A stretch of 64,000 nt of DNA from Aliidongia dinghuensis (GTDB lineage: Bacteria; Pseudomonadota; Alphaproteobacteria; ATCC43930; CGMCC-115725). Every line of letters begins with the position of its first letter. Position 1 is the first letter of the stretch. The stretch lies in assembly GCF_014643535.1 (NCBI RefSeq), contig NZ_BMJQ01000024.1, positions 1-64,000 on the forward strand, in the 5' to 3' direction. The notes beneath the pieces were generated by a model. The model saw only the letters and a list, made by a program, of their open reading frames with translations, ran no database searches and was not told the DNA's origin. Below are positions 57,301 through 62,835 of this stretch, piece by piece. The translations under genes and the position numbers were made by a program.

Positions 57301-57752
57301 GCGGCACGGTCGATGCCGGGGCGGCGGGCATCCGGGTCTCGGGCGATCTGGCGATCGCGGCGCTGCACGTGGAGAACGCGTTCAATATCCAGGTGCAGGG
57401 CACGGCCTATGGCGTGCCCGCGTCGGTGGCGCCGAACATCGGGGCGCTTACCACGGCGTCGAACACCGCGGGTGCGGCGGCCGCCGCCGCCGAGGCGGCC
57501 GGCCAGGCGCGCAACCGGCCGGCCGTCCAGGACCTGCCCTCCATCATCACCGTCGAGGTCATCGGCTACGGTGGCGGCGATGGAGCGCCTTCCCACAACG
57601 GCATCCCTTCGGAAGGTCAGCGCCGCAAGAACCCCGACCAGCAGACCTACAATCCCAACAGCGCTATCAAGTATGTTGGAGCCGGTCCGCTGACCGACGA
57701 ACAGAAGCGCATGCTGACGCCGGACGAGCAGCACTCGCTATCCACGCAGTGA
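45309..57752 (+). CDS. giant filamentous-haemagglutinin-family exoprotein
   Basis: This 4147-residue secreted adhesin-like protein has a signal peptide (about 1-35), an Ala-rich helical linker, and a two-partner-secretion (TPS) domain at about 98-260 containing VYLLNRNGVIFGG. A very long right-handed beta-helix-like region of Gly/Thr/Asn/Asp-rich repeats follows. Near the C-terminus (about 3840-4060) it has the DUF3739-type segment (GTFDMRGATVQTQEGGDIHI and GILTLETGGVGIFSDQ). The TpsB pore that exports such proteins is not in the window. Residues about 2830-3060 are Tyr/Asn-rich and come from lower-GC DNA. The start ATG 45309 lies 174 bases after the FecR-type gene. Confidence 0.93.
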   Translation: MPVRSAARASRSFHAALLASVSALTLLMTGAPAEARNILAADGAASAAANAAAGAVMSAQQAAAATQQSMNSLARATQAIQAMQAAQGAARNLALSAPSTVPNGLGAGGLQVAPNVGTDPSLWQNANLPTQATSGGQTTVTVKQTAQKAILTWAQFNVGKDTTVHFDQTAGNSSAGNNWIALNRIVDPSGVPSQILGQIKAEGSVYLLNRNGVIFGGSSQVNTNSLLVTSLPFLSEPLNLAAMTPGSAAYDNAVAASNAMFLGPGITGPANQNQLSLGMGTYTASDLQSIGAVSVEAGAQLQVGSLGWAFLAAPSVSNAGTILAPGGQAILAAGVGVGLTVSGAPGSSWLSPYLTGRVSTGNPDPTPLFAATNTGLIEAATGNVTMLGATINQLGVVAVTTSITRPGAITLTAYDEGNGGGAAYAFRGGPLVFGPQSVTTVLPQENGETTTSTQSASQTFVPGSMNLTGGSVIFQGGSLVEAPGASVGVTALQLAQSPLDPTVASRIYIDNGAVIDVSGLADVERPASATLVTIGPLTANDLADSPLQRNGFLLGKTVVIDSTVSGTRADGEAWVGSPLLDAQGYVDQMPRTIDQMLVNAGTLKLAGGEVIAAPGSIMNLTGGYIHYLGGTVRTTRLMDASGHMADIAKADPNDTYVGIAGQFTVDHAKWGVKEVYGSALLDVGINQADFIQGGSGGTLDILAGAIYAPYNPTGSTGATILDGTIEAWAESGRKQVAGGTLAKGGVLLVGDAALAKILFPAAAENGSPPTTTQGIVIADQGTDLGAIDPAFNANTSLMTAGNLAKDQFDPGNPLFTSMLSAPLLDAAGFSSMSFRASTNLAVEAPLTVQPGGSISLTGGAVQVNADLTAPGGAIAVTGTGYLVAQSLSGILPSRLFTGDVTVASRVTVSAAGRWVNDTGLGPDQIAGTADLDGGSISITTQANAAQPATNTPVVDLTGSINLAKGSVLDVSGGGYVDTNGKLKQSDGIPAGKGGSVSLQTYVFTGGAFGTYGGMVKPDTQPVGGRIVLDGVLRGYGFSGGGTLTLQALGIEIGGDPATAHPYDLVLPGDFFTRGGFGAYALSAVYDATIAAGTTVTVSERNFIPNLPALLAAPTGTGLYGAGSVLPDGAPDGTYVTIGALDPYHRQAAGFSLTSDSYLSWNGSASPMSYLPPSFSGVTNTLLLDTGAAILADPGAAVSLASYDQLTDLGTITAHGGSIALTASALPGSPQTGSIWLGSNSLLDASGIALVNPLAAPIRTASGLAQPVTGKVLDGGSVTVLDGTGTVVAEAGARIDVSGTAAVFDIAGAAGPIAVPTAVWSDAGVITLGGAEGLLFDGTLAAHPGAAHPGAAQAEGGTLVLSNAQKLIVGTPTVLKASGIILQQSGDFVPPGLEPGQAIPGAAGIEHFAVDRLTGSGIDSIGIGADPRLVFTVQNTSSLLPTGALSIGFAGDVSLDVGRSVVVGATSLVALPAGATSLPAIAAGRASVGGITAAINAPYVNINGAFANLPALSVADGTLAVSAGTLDLTGRIALENFGTANFTSTGDIRFYNPTSSTTLAVGELVTGGNLVFRAAQLYPATANTFIIDAVGPIVGGTQLPTTITILPNGTAATPLSAGGSLLLDATDIVQAGTLRAPGGGLILGVSDVTGQAAAFNNLPLVATNSVTLAAGSTTSVSLGGATVPYGTTVDGIDWQFQIYAPSITNATYPDMTAPPAKTISLGAAALALEPGATVDLSGGGTIQASEWVAGTGGSRNLLLATNTSYASGATPTQVPLYPDGRQIYAILPGYGSAVAPVDPEFAPTGGAVGQQVYLSGTAGLPAGYYTLLPGQYATLPGALRVVQQTGTVNAVAAENAVLPDGSRIVAGTFVNGLTGARAAETTAFLVQPRAAWGQYSQYNVTDADSYFAELARSGGTAVPRLPVDAGQLALAATRALTLGATLDTAAGPGGRGAQVDIASRDIQIVGSGEAVRDGYLRLDAAALDALGAESLLVGGTRTQSDNGDTIAVAANSIVVSTDAAHPLTGPEVILVTKTDTTGTDPNAATGLLVERGSVIAAQGAIAGPPVPLTIGSSTTSGDGALLAVSNAGILQIARNGVPAAPQGLLTVQGGVALSGGQGLTLDATGTVLVDPTAVLAGQAIAADSGLVTFVAGNAARPNGGLVIGAGTLAQFAAARQVLLRSYGAMDFEGDITVDVANDLVLSAGAFTSGAQGEAGSVAIHAGTVTLANDLAAAPPAALTTGSGTLSLKGNEIDFGTPGSTVRSTAGFSGFGAVTVTAADGIVGQGSGTFDFGTLPVTLTAPKIVAGAGGSATVKTAGALVLNPAAAGGATSADAAFGGAITLIGGALRDNALVQAVAGNVTLEATSGALAVDDGAAVEVAGFVKQFFDTAAYAPAGKIILTADAGNVRVAPGAVLDFSGAAGGGAAGAVTLSAPQGRVDLLGTLRGGAAAGVQGGSFTLDTGAAADLDALAATLASSGVDKLISVHTRNGNLVLSAGRTLKAQDVALTADGGSVPGAAAGNVVIAGTIDVSGPYAGEIDLYGKSGVDLEGSLLARSFVGGQQGGTVAIGTSGVANGSVNGTYGYENVDPAGSGVIHLGPGAVIDVSGGSADALAGGSISFRAPLLDNQDVRIIDRGASLRGARVVTIEPYAVWSPADASTGARHFDGIIDPAGWYDSSGKLVPGTWTDASGNILATPTDPDTLKTYLANDYFTPHTANAEHTGFYGNNADGSAGTLMRFVEAPGFAFTNDYGGIANLQVRPGIELYNPVSSGVNGGNISVLTNWNLAAGASPTALAYRYNGLAPILSILAGNDLDIEASITDGFYQQNDGPHLADPVTSPSVQALNDYNATLAYFNAQNIWNGTIKEKAGATSAGYVGPAGGIVNLSTNGDPYYFTLKAPLSGQSNDYYTNYIAYISEIGAGGPLTTGNSWSRQFFVDSTTGFLVYKPVTVGPATGQAVPNPSNLSLYPTYQSYVSAYLAWLQANFKTNPVADRAATPPPLLQPATVDYANYGGYTVDYGQYIAGHTSYFQYVANKVGNQFFGSQLFYLPGAPLPNPDRGSLGTVPVAPSAANNSPSNMPIAGSPASLVSATLLGGSSSSYRLVAGADAGSADPLAVDAGSAGSVDLGGHFAVADTATKDVNGNPLSNRIGRTLLLPTTVRTGTGSIDIAAAGDVAWLDNAAPAAVYAAGEPMPGTSALTGIAAIRPTGNYSAELLTTGQVNPYNGGDITISAGRDVLGIEQVYDTTGNATGTAGTFLGQTWWQWMESGNTATASSINFAAFDQGVMSIGGNVAVTAGRDIRELSVSLPTTWYATGGAVTTVGGGDLTVIAGGDILGGSYFVAKGTGSLTAGGAIASAFDLTSGANSPFSSAVTTPVSTLLGYQDTRWNVTARQDADIGGIYDPSYLQNPLVTLVGSRDSQNPTGNSALSILSVNGDARLDTMTLPTVLLWGSPTDGRVLPASLAMTALGGDIYIGGSGELYPSPTGQFSLLADQSVTLVETIASGSGPAGRYFGLVDLDPSQFPTPLDPLATNAILPEWLQAGGLGPNSRYNQVVARAGTDPVRIYALNGDIVEGRLNSSGFYQDELILEPNKPAFIQAGHDIVNLTFLGQNFSDSDVTRIVAGHDIYDTPLGVALQYPGSYHIVPAVELAGPGYLDVEAGRNIGPIASANQAYLTYGSALSSVSLGQGDVVTGFQAIGDQFNALLPPESASITMLFGVAPGINDAGFAAAYIDPAAPPIPGVASVAPQLVDYVERIAPGTVGLTPDEAWTIFRTLPAYRQQAFIDQAFFNVLTRVGADYNNAASPYFHQYARGYQAINTLFPASDGYTRNALDGGTNGANAPVPTGTFDMRGATVQTQEGGDIHILGPGGRILVGSSSAPPYVVNAQGQTVVGPNQQGILTLETGGVGIFSDQSLLLAQSRIFTEQGGSMTIWSSNGDINAGEGAKTTSDVPPPDYKMDPDGHFQLDAKSEVTGAGIATLQTIPDAPRGNVYLIAPRGTVDAGAAGIRVSGDLAIAALHVENAFNIQVQGTAYGVPASVAPNIGALTTASNTAGAAAAAAEAAGQARNRPAVQDLPSIITVEVIGYGGGDGAPSHNGIPSEGQRRKNPDQQTYNPNSAIKYVGAGPLTDEQKRMLTPDEQHSLSTQ
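49329..49358. repeat. 15-base tandem duplication inside the haemagglutinin gene
   Basis: The 15-base unit GCCCATCCCGGCGCG occurs twice in a row, adding five residues (AHPGA-AHPGA) without breaking the frame. Such duplications change quickly by slippage or recombination. Confidence 0.9.
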
Positions 57753-57798
57753 AGGAGGACAGGCAGGACAGCGGTTGCGCGCTTGTGGCCTTGGGCTT

Positions 57799-58521
57799 TC
57801 ACCTGCCAAGGGTCAGGAACTGCCGCAGGCGCGGAGACTCGGCCGCCGTGAAGATCTCGGCGGGCGTCCCGCGCTCGGCGATCTTGCCGCCCTCCATGAA
57901 CCAGACCTGGTCGGCCACCTGGCGGGCGAAGCCCATTTCATGGGTGACCACCATCATGGTCATGCCGGCTTGGGCGAGCGACCGCATCACCTGCAGAACC
58001 TCGCTCACCATCTCAGGGTCGAGCGCGCTGGTCGGCTCGTCGAACAGCATGATCTCGGGATCCATGGCGAGCGCTCTCGCGATGGCGACGCGCTGGCGCT
58101 GCCCGCCGGACAGCCTGGCGGGCACGGCATCGGCCTTGTCGGCGAGACCGACGCGGCCGAGCTCGTGCAGGCCGCGCTCCCTGGCCTCGTTCCGGGGCAG
58201 GCCCTTCAGCCGCTCGAGGCCGATCGTCACGTTGCCAAGCGCGGAGAGATGCGGGAACAGGTTATAGGCCTGGAAGACGAAGCCGATCCGCTGGCGGAGC
58301 TGGTTGATGTCGACGCCGCCCGACGCGATGTCCACATCGTTGACCAGAATGCGGCCCTGCTGGATCGGCTCGAGCCGCGTCACGCAGCGGATGAGCGTCG
58401 ACTTGCCCGAGCCCGAGGGACCCAGCAGGACCACGGTCTCGCCCTTCGCGACGTCGCCCGACACGTCGGCCAGGACATGCAGCGGGCCGAACCATTTCCC
58501 GATATTGTCGAAGCGGATCAT
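57799..58521 (-). CDS. polar amino-acid ABC transporter ATP-binding protein
   Basis: This 240-residue ATPase of the GlnQ/GltL type energises import. Walker A is GPSGSGKST, the signature LSGGQRQRVAIARALA, and Walker B IMLFDEPTSALDP. It is the last gene of the minus-strand operon. The start is taken at ATG 58521, with AGGTG upstream; a GTG at 58527 would add two residues. It converges with the haemagglutinin gene. Confidence 0.94.
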   Translation of the reverse strand: MIRFDNIGKWFGPLHVLADVSGDVAKGETVVLLGPSGSGKSTLIRCVTRLEPIQQGRILVNDVDIASGGVDINQLRQRIGFVFQAYNLFPHLSALGNVTIGLERLKGLPRNEARERGLHELGRVGLADKADAVPARLSGGQRQRVAIARALAMDPEIMLFDEPTSALDPEMVSEVLQVMRSLAQAGMTMMVVTHEMGFARQVADQVWFMEGGKIAERGTPAEIFTAAESPRLRQFLTLGR

Positions 58522-58528
58522 GCGCACC

Positions 58529-59233
58529 TCATGCCGGCTGGGTCACGAGGCCGCCGCGTTCCGCGGCGATCCGCCGTTCAAGCCAGCGAGCCATGCTCGT
58601 GAGCGCGAAGCAGAGCACGAAATAGGTGAGAGCCAGCAGACCGTAGACCTGAAAGGGCTTCGTCATCAGGTGGTTGTTCACCTGGCTCGCAGCGAAGGTG
58701 ATCTCGTTGGCGCTGATAACATAACCGAGCGAGGTCTCCTTGATGGTGGAGACGAACTGGCTGACCATGCTCGGCAGCATGTTGTGCAGTGCCTGCGGCA
58801 GCACGACCTTGAAGGTCGTGGGGAAATAGCGCAGGCCGAGCGCCTTGGCTGCCTCGACCTGGCCGTGCGGCAGCCCTTCGATCCCGGCGCGGATGATCTC
58901 CGAGAGGTAACTCGCCTCATAGATCACGAGCGCGATGATCAAGGTCTCGACGCCGCCCACCGCCTCGCCGATCACCAGCGGGGAGACGAAATAGACCCAG
59001 AAGATGAACATGATGAGCGGCAGGCCGCGGACCGTGTAGACGATCGCGGTTGCGGGGGCTTGGAGCCAACGCCACGAACTGAGCCGGGCCAGGGCCAGCC
59101 CGATCGCGATCGGGAAGCTCAAGAGCAGCCCGACGATCGCCATGAACAGGGTCATCGCCAGCCCGCCGACCGGCCCGTGCGGATATTGGCCGATCAGGAA
59201 CAGCAGCCAATTGTCCTGCAGAATCTGGAGCAT
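58529..59233 (-). CDS. polar amino-acid ABC transporter permease (GltK-like)
   Basis: This is a 234-residue inner-membrane permease of the His/Glu/Gln/Arg/opine class. About five hydrophobic segments and the EAA-type loop EAAKALGLRYFPTTFKVVLPQAL are clear. It starts at the stop of the other permease gene (shared ATG/TGA base), so the two are coupled. Confidence 0.93.
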   Translation of the reverse strand: MLQILQDNWLLFLIGQYPHGPVGGLAMTLFMAIVGLLLSFPIAIGLALARLSSWRWLQAPATAIVYTVRGLPLIMFIFWVYFVSPLVIGEAVGGVETLIIALVIYEASYLSEIIRAGIEGLPHGQVEAAKALGLRYFPTTFKVVLPQALHNMLPSMVSQFVSTIKETSLGYVISANEITFAASQVNNHLMTKPFQVYGLLALTYFVLCFALTSMARWLERRIAAERGGLVTQPA

Positions 59234-59931
59234 CAGCGGATCTCCAGCTTCAGCTTGCGGTCGGTGATCCGGCCTACGCCCATGATGACGAACGAGATCG
59301 CCAGATAGATCACGGTCGCGACGGCGAATGCCTCGAACGTCTTGAAGGTGTAGCTGTCGACCTCGCGCGTGTTGTAGGTCAGCTCCGCCACGCCCACCGC
59401 CATGGCCAGGCTGGTATTCTTAAACAAAAGCAGCGTCTGATTGATGAGCGGCGGGATCACGATCCGCACCGCCTGGGGCAGAATGATCCAGCTCATCGAC
59501 TGCAGGTAGTTGAAGCCGATCGAGCGCGCTGCTTCGTACTGGGTTTTCGGGATGGACCGGATGCCGCTGCGCAGGTCCTCGGTAATATAGGCGGCCATGG
59601 CAAGTCCGAGCGCGATCATCGCCAGCAGGAACTCGCTATGGTGCCGGTTGACCCAGATGCTGAGCGGCCGAGGCAGCAGCTGGGGAATGCCGAAATACCA
59701 GACGAAGATCTGCACCAGCAGTGGGACGTTGCGGTGGTACTCGACATAAAGCGCCACGAGCCACTCGAGCGGCCGGAGCGGGATCATCCGGACGAGCGTC
59801 AGCAGGATGCCCGTCACCATGCCCAGGATCCAGGCGGCAGCCGTCAAGCCGATGGTGGTGACGGTGCCCCAGATGAACCAGCTCAGGTACTTGCCGGTCA
59901 GAACGGCTGCCGGATCGAAGATATAGCCCAT
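59233..59931 (-). CDS. polar amino-acid ABC transporter permease (GltJ-like)
   Basis: This 232-residue permease partner has about five hydrophobic segments and the loop EAARSIGFNYLQSMSWIILPQAV. Together with the 58529 gene it should form a heterodimeric channel. It lies 53 bases after the solute-binding protein gene. Confidence 0.93.
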   Translation of the reverse strand: MGYIFDPAAVLTGKYLSWFIWGTVTTIGLTAAAWILGMVTGILLTLVRMIPLRPLEWLVALYVEYHRNVPLLVQIFVWYFGIPQLLPRPLSIWVNRHHSEFLLAMIALGLAMAAYITEDLRSGIRSIPKTQYEAARSIGFNYLQSMSWIILPQAVRIVIPPLINQTLLLFKNTSLAMAVGVAELTYNTREVDSYTFKTFEAFAVATVIYLAISFVIMGVGRITDRKLKLEIR

Positions 59932-59984
59932 CAGGTCGGCCTCGAAGGACAGGATGAGGCCGGGCGCGCCGGCCTCATCCTATG

Positions 59985-60803
59985 TCAGCCCTTGATTTCC
60001 TGAATCTTGAAATCGCGCTTGAGGCCGTAGGCCGTTTGCGGCCCGAACCACTTGTCGAAGATCTTCGCCGCCTCGCCGGAATTCTCCAAGGCGGCAAGCG
60101 CCTTGTTCACCTGTTCCTGGAACGCGGTCTCGCCTTTCCGGATGCCGAGCCCCCAGGGTTCGACGAAGACCGGCTGATCGATGATCGTCATGGGCGTGGT
60201 GCTCTCGCCCTGCTTGCGCAGCTTGACCAGAATGAGCTCCGACGCACAGAAGCCGTCCACCTTGCCCTGCGCCACAGCCAGAAAGGCCGAGGAGGGGTCC
60301 TGGAACGTGACGGTCTCGGCCTTGGGCAGAACGCGGCGTACGCCCTGTTCCGACGACGAGCCCTTGAGCGCGCTCACCCGCTTGTCGGCGAGGCCGTCCA
60401 GCGTCTTGATGCCGGAATCGGCCGCCACCATGATCTTCTGCGGGCTGACGAAGTAGGAATAGCTGTAGTCGATCTGCTGCGCCCGCTCCTTCGACCAGCC
60501 GAGATTGGCGGCCAGAATGTCGACGCGTCCCTGCACCAGTTCCGGGATGCGCGCCTCGACCGCCATGGGCTTCAGTTCGAGCTTGACGCCCAGCGCCTCG
60601 GCGACCTTGGTGCACATGTCGACGTCGTACCCGACGATTTCCCGGGTCTTCGGGTCCTGGAAGCTGAAGGGCTCGGCCGTGCCGAGCGTGCCGCAGACGA
60701 GCGTCCCGCGGGCCTTGATGTCGGCGAGCTCGTCGGCGCGCGCCGTGGCCGTCATCCCGGCGGCAACGAGGAGGCCGAGGGCGATGATGTGGAAAAGTTT
60801 CAT
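59985..60803 (-). CDS. ABC transporter solute-binding protein, family 3
   Basis: This 272-residue periplasmic binding protein has a signal peptide ending TARA-DE, then the family-3 start GTLVCGTLGTAEPFSFQDPKT and the segment GYDVDMCTKVAEALGV. It captures an amino-acid-like ligand for the two permeases. The ligand cannot be read from the sequence. It sits between the aminotransferase and permease genes in the operon. Confidence 0.93.
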   Translation of the reverse strand: MKLFHIIALGLLVAAGMTATARADELADIKARGTLVCGTLGTAEPFSFQDPKTREIVGYDVDMCTKVAEALGVKLELKPMAVEARIPELVQGRVDILAANLGWSKERAQQIDYSYSYFVSPQKIMVAADSGIKTLDGLADKRVSALKGSSSEQGVRRVLPKAETVTFQDPSSAFLAVAQGKVDGFCASELILVKLRKQGESTTPMTIIDQPVFVEPWGLGIRKGETAFQEQVNKALAALENSGEAAKIFDKWFGPQTAYGLKRDFKIQEIKG

Positions 60804-60836
60804 GTAGGTCCGCTCCCTGTCGATCTTTTCAGCTCT

Positions 60837-62057
60837 TTATCGCAGTGCTTCGCAAGCCTCTTTGACGCGCCTGCACCCTTCCTCGATCTGCGGCAGCGAG
60901 GTCGCGATCGACATCCTGAGATAGGGGGAGAGCCCATAGGCGCTGCCATCCACCATGGCCACGCCGGCGTGCTCGAGGAAATACATGAGGACGTCGGAAT
61001 CTGTTTCGAGGACGGTGCCCGAGGGCGTGCGCTTGCCGATGAGACCGGCACAGGATGGATAGACGTAGAAGGCGCCCTCGGGCGGCCGGCAGCTCAAGCC
61101 CGGGATCTCGTTCAGCAGTGCCACGGCCCGATCCCGCCGCTCCCGATAAGCCTGGCGCGCTTCCGCGACGAAGCTCTGATCGCCCTCCAGCGCCGCTGTT
61201 GCGGCGGCTTGGCTCAGCGAACTCGTGCAGGAGGTCGATTGCGACTGGATCGTGTTCATGGCCGCGATCAACGCCTTGGGACCGGCGCCATAGCCCAGGC
61301 GGAAGCCGGTCATGGCGTAGGTCTTGGAGACGCCGTTCACCAGCAGGATGCGATCCATGAGCTGCGGCTCGATCGCCGCCGGGCAGACGGGAGCGCCGTC
61401 GTCGAACCGGATATGCTCGTAGATGTCGTCGGTCATGAGGGCGACGTGCGGATGGCGCAGCAGCACGTCGGTAAGCGCCCGCATCTCCGCCTCGGAATAG
61501 AAGGCGCCGGTCGGATTGCAGGGCGCGTTCAGGATCACCCAGCGTGTACGCGGCGTGATGGCACTTTCGAGCGCGTCGGCCGAGAGCTTGAAGCCGTTGT
61601 TCTCGCCGCACCGGACGACGACCGGCGTCGCGTCGCACGCCAGCACCATGTCCGGATAGGAGACCCAGTAGGGCGCCGGAATGATGACCTCGTCGCCGTC
61701 GCCGACCGTCGCGGCGAGGGCGTTATAGATCACCTGCTTGGCACCGGATCCGACCGAGATCTGGTTGAGCTCGTAGCGCACGCCGTTTTCCCGGGCGAGC
61801 TTCGCGACGATCGCCTTGCGCAGCGCCGACGTGCCGTTCACCGGGGTGTAGCGCGTCTCGCCGGCTGCCATCGCCTTGCCGACCGCCTCCTGGATATGGG
61901 CCGGCGTGTCGAAGTCCGGCTCGCCGGCCGTCAGGTCGACGATGTCGCGCCCCTGGGCCTGCAGCTGCCGGGCGCGGTCGCGCGCGACCATGCTGGGCGA
62001 CGGCTTGATGCGCCGGACGCGCGCCGAGAGCTGGATCATGTCAGGAACGGCGTTCAT
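60837..62057 (-). CDS. class I/II aminotransferase (aspartate-aminotransferase-like)
   Basis: This 406-residue PLP enzyme has the PLP-binding VNGVSKTYAMTGFRLGYG (Lys in SK) and the substrate motif NAPCNPTGAF. It belongs to the AspC-type Ib subgroup. Its neighbours suggest an amino donor imported by the linked ABC transporter. It overlaps the RraA-like gene by 4 bases. Confidence 0.9.
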   Translation of the reverse strand: MNAVPDMIQLSARVRRIKPSPSMVARDRARQLQAQGRDIVDLTAGEPDFDTPAHIQEAVGKAMAAGETRYTPVNGTSALRKAIVAKLARENGVRYELNQISVGSGAKQVIYNALAATVGDGDEVIIPAPYWVSYPDMVLACDATPVVVRCGENNGFKLSADALESAITPRTRWVILNAPCNPTGAFYSEAEMRALTDVLLRHPHVALMTDDIYEHIRFDDGAPVCPAAIEPQLMDRILLVNGVSKTYAMTGFRLGYGAGPKALIAAMNTIQSQSTSCTSSLSQAAATAALEGDQSFVAEARQAYRERRDRAVALLNEIPGLSCRPPEGAFYVYPSCAGLIGKRTPSGTVLETDSDVLMYFLEHAGVAMVDGSAYGLSPYLRMSIATSLPQIEEGCRRVKEACEALR

Positions 62058-62719
62058 GTGGGCTGCCCCTTGTCCGCGGCGAGCCCCATGTAGGAACTCG
62101 ACCGGCCTTCCCGGGCCGCCTTGAGCGCCTCGGCCTCGCGAGCCTGTTGTGCTGCGACCAGGGGCAGGAGATCCGCAGCCACGGTGCGATCGAACGTGAC
62201 CACGCCGTCTTCATCGCCGAGCACGAGGTCGCCCGGCATGACGACCAGCCCGTCGATGGAGACCGGCACGTTGATTTCGCCGGGGCCCGACTTGTACGGG
62301 CCGCGGTGGGTGACCCCGCGGGCAAAGCACGGGAACCCGCTCTCGACGAACGCCGCGACATCGCGAATGGCGCCGTCGATGACGAAGCCGGCGACGCCGA
62401 TCGCCTGGGCCCGGCGCATCATGATCTCGCCGACCAGCGCCTGGTTGAGATCCCCGCCGCCGTCGACGACCAGCACGTCGCCGGGGCGCAGCGCGGCGTA
62501 AGCCTTGTGGATCATCAGGTTGTCGCCGGGACGGGTCTTCACGGTCACCGCCGTGCCGATCAACCGGGCCGACCCATGGAATGGCCTGAGCGAACGAGTG
62601 CCGTGCAGCCGGTTCATGTTGTCCGACACGATGGCGACCTGGGCTTCGCGAAAACTGTCGAGCACCTCGTCAGGGACCGAGGGCAAGGACGGAAAGGACC
62701 GATGACCTGGGATGAGCAT
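62054..62719 (-). CDS. RraA-family / HMG-aldolase-like protein
   Basis: This 221-residue protein belongs to the RraA superfamily that includes 4-hydroxy-4-methyl-2-oxoglutarate/oxaloacetate aldolases. The core GDVLVVDGGGDLNQALVGEI and the IDGAIRDV segment (R-D for substrate and metal) are present. RraA regulators that bind RNase E lack the aldolase metal site, but this copy sits in a catabolic operon, so the aldolase role is favoured. It is the first gene of the minus-strand operon. Confidence 0.85.
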   Translation of the reverse strand: MLIPGHRSFPSLPSVPDEVLDSFREAQVAIVSDNMNRLHGTRSLRPFHGSARLIGTAVTVKTRPGDNLMIHKAYAALRPGDVLVVDGGGDLNQALVGEIMMRRAQAIGVAGFVIDGAIRDVAAFVESGFPCFARGVTHRGPYKSGPGEINVPVSIDGLVVMPGDLVLGDEDGVVTFDRTVAADLLPLVAAQQAREAEALKAAREGRSSSYMGLAADKGQPT

Positions 62720-62780
62720 GGCGATATGGCGGTTTCGTGGATGGAAAGTTTCAGGATTGTGTGCCTCGCTTGAAATGAAT

Positions 62781-62816
62781 GAAAGCGAATTATATTCTAC
62801 TTTTTATATCGCTTTC
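62781..62816. promoter_or_regulatory. dyad-symmetric site between RraA-like operon and LysR gene
   Basis: GAAAGCGA (62781-62788) is exactly matched by TCGCTTTC (62809-62816) around an A/T-rich core of 20 bases. It lies in the 116-base gap between divergent genes, where a LysR regulator usually binds. Its A/T-rich centre could also overlap promoter elements. Confidence 0.65.
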
Positions 62817-62835
62817 TTTCACGGTTCAGGCCGGC

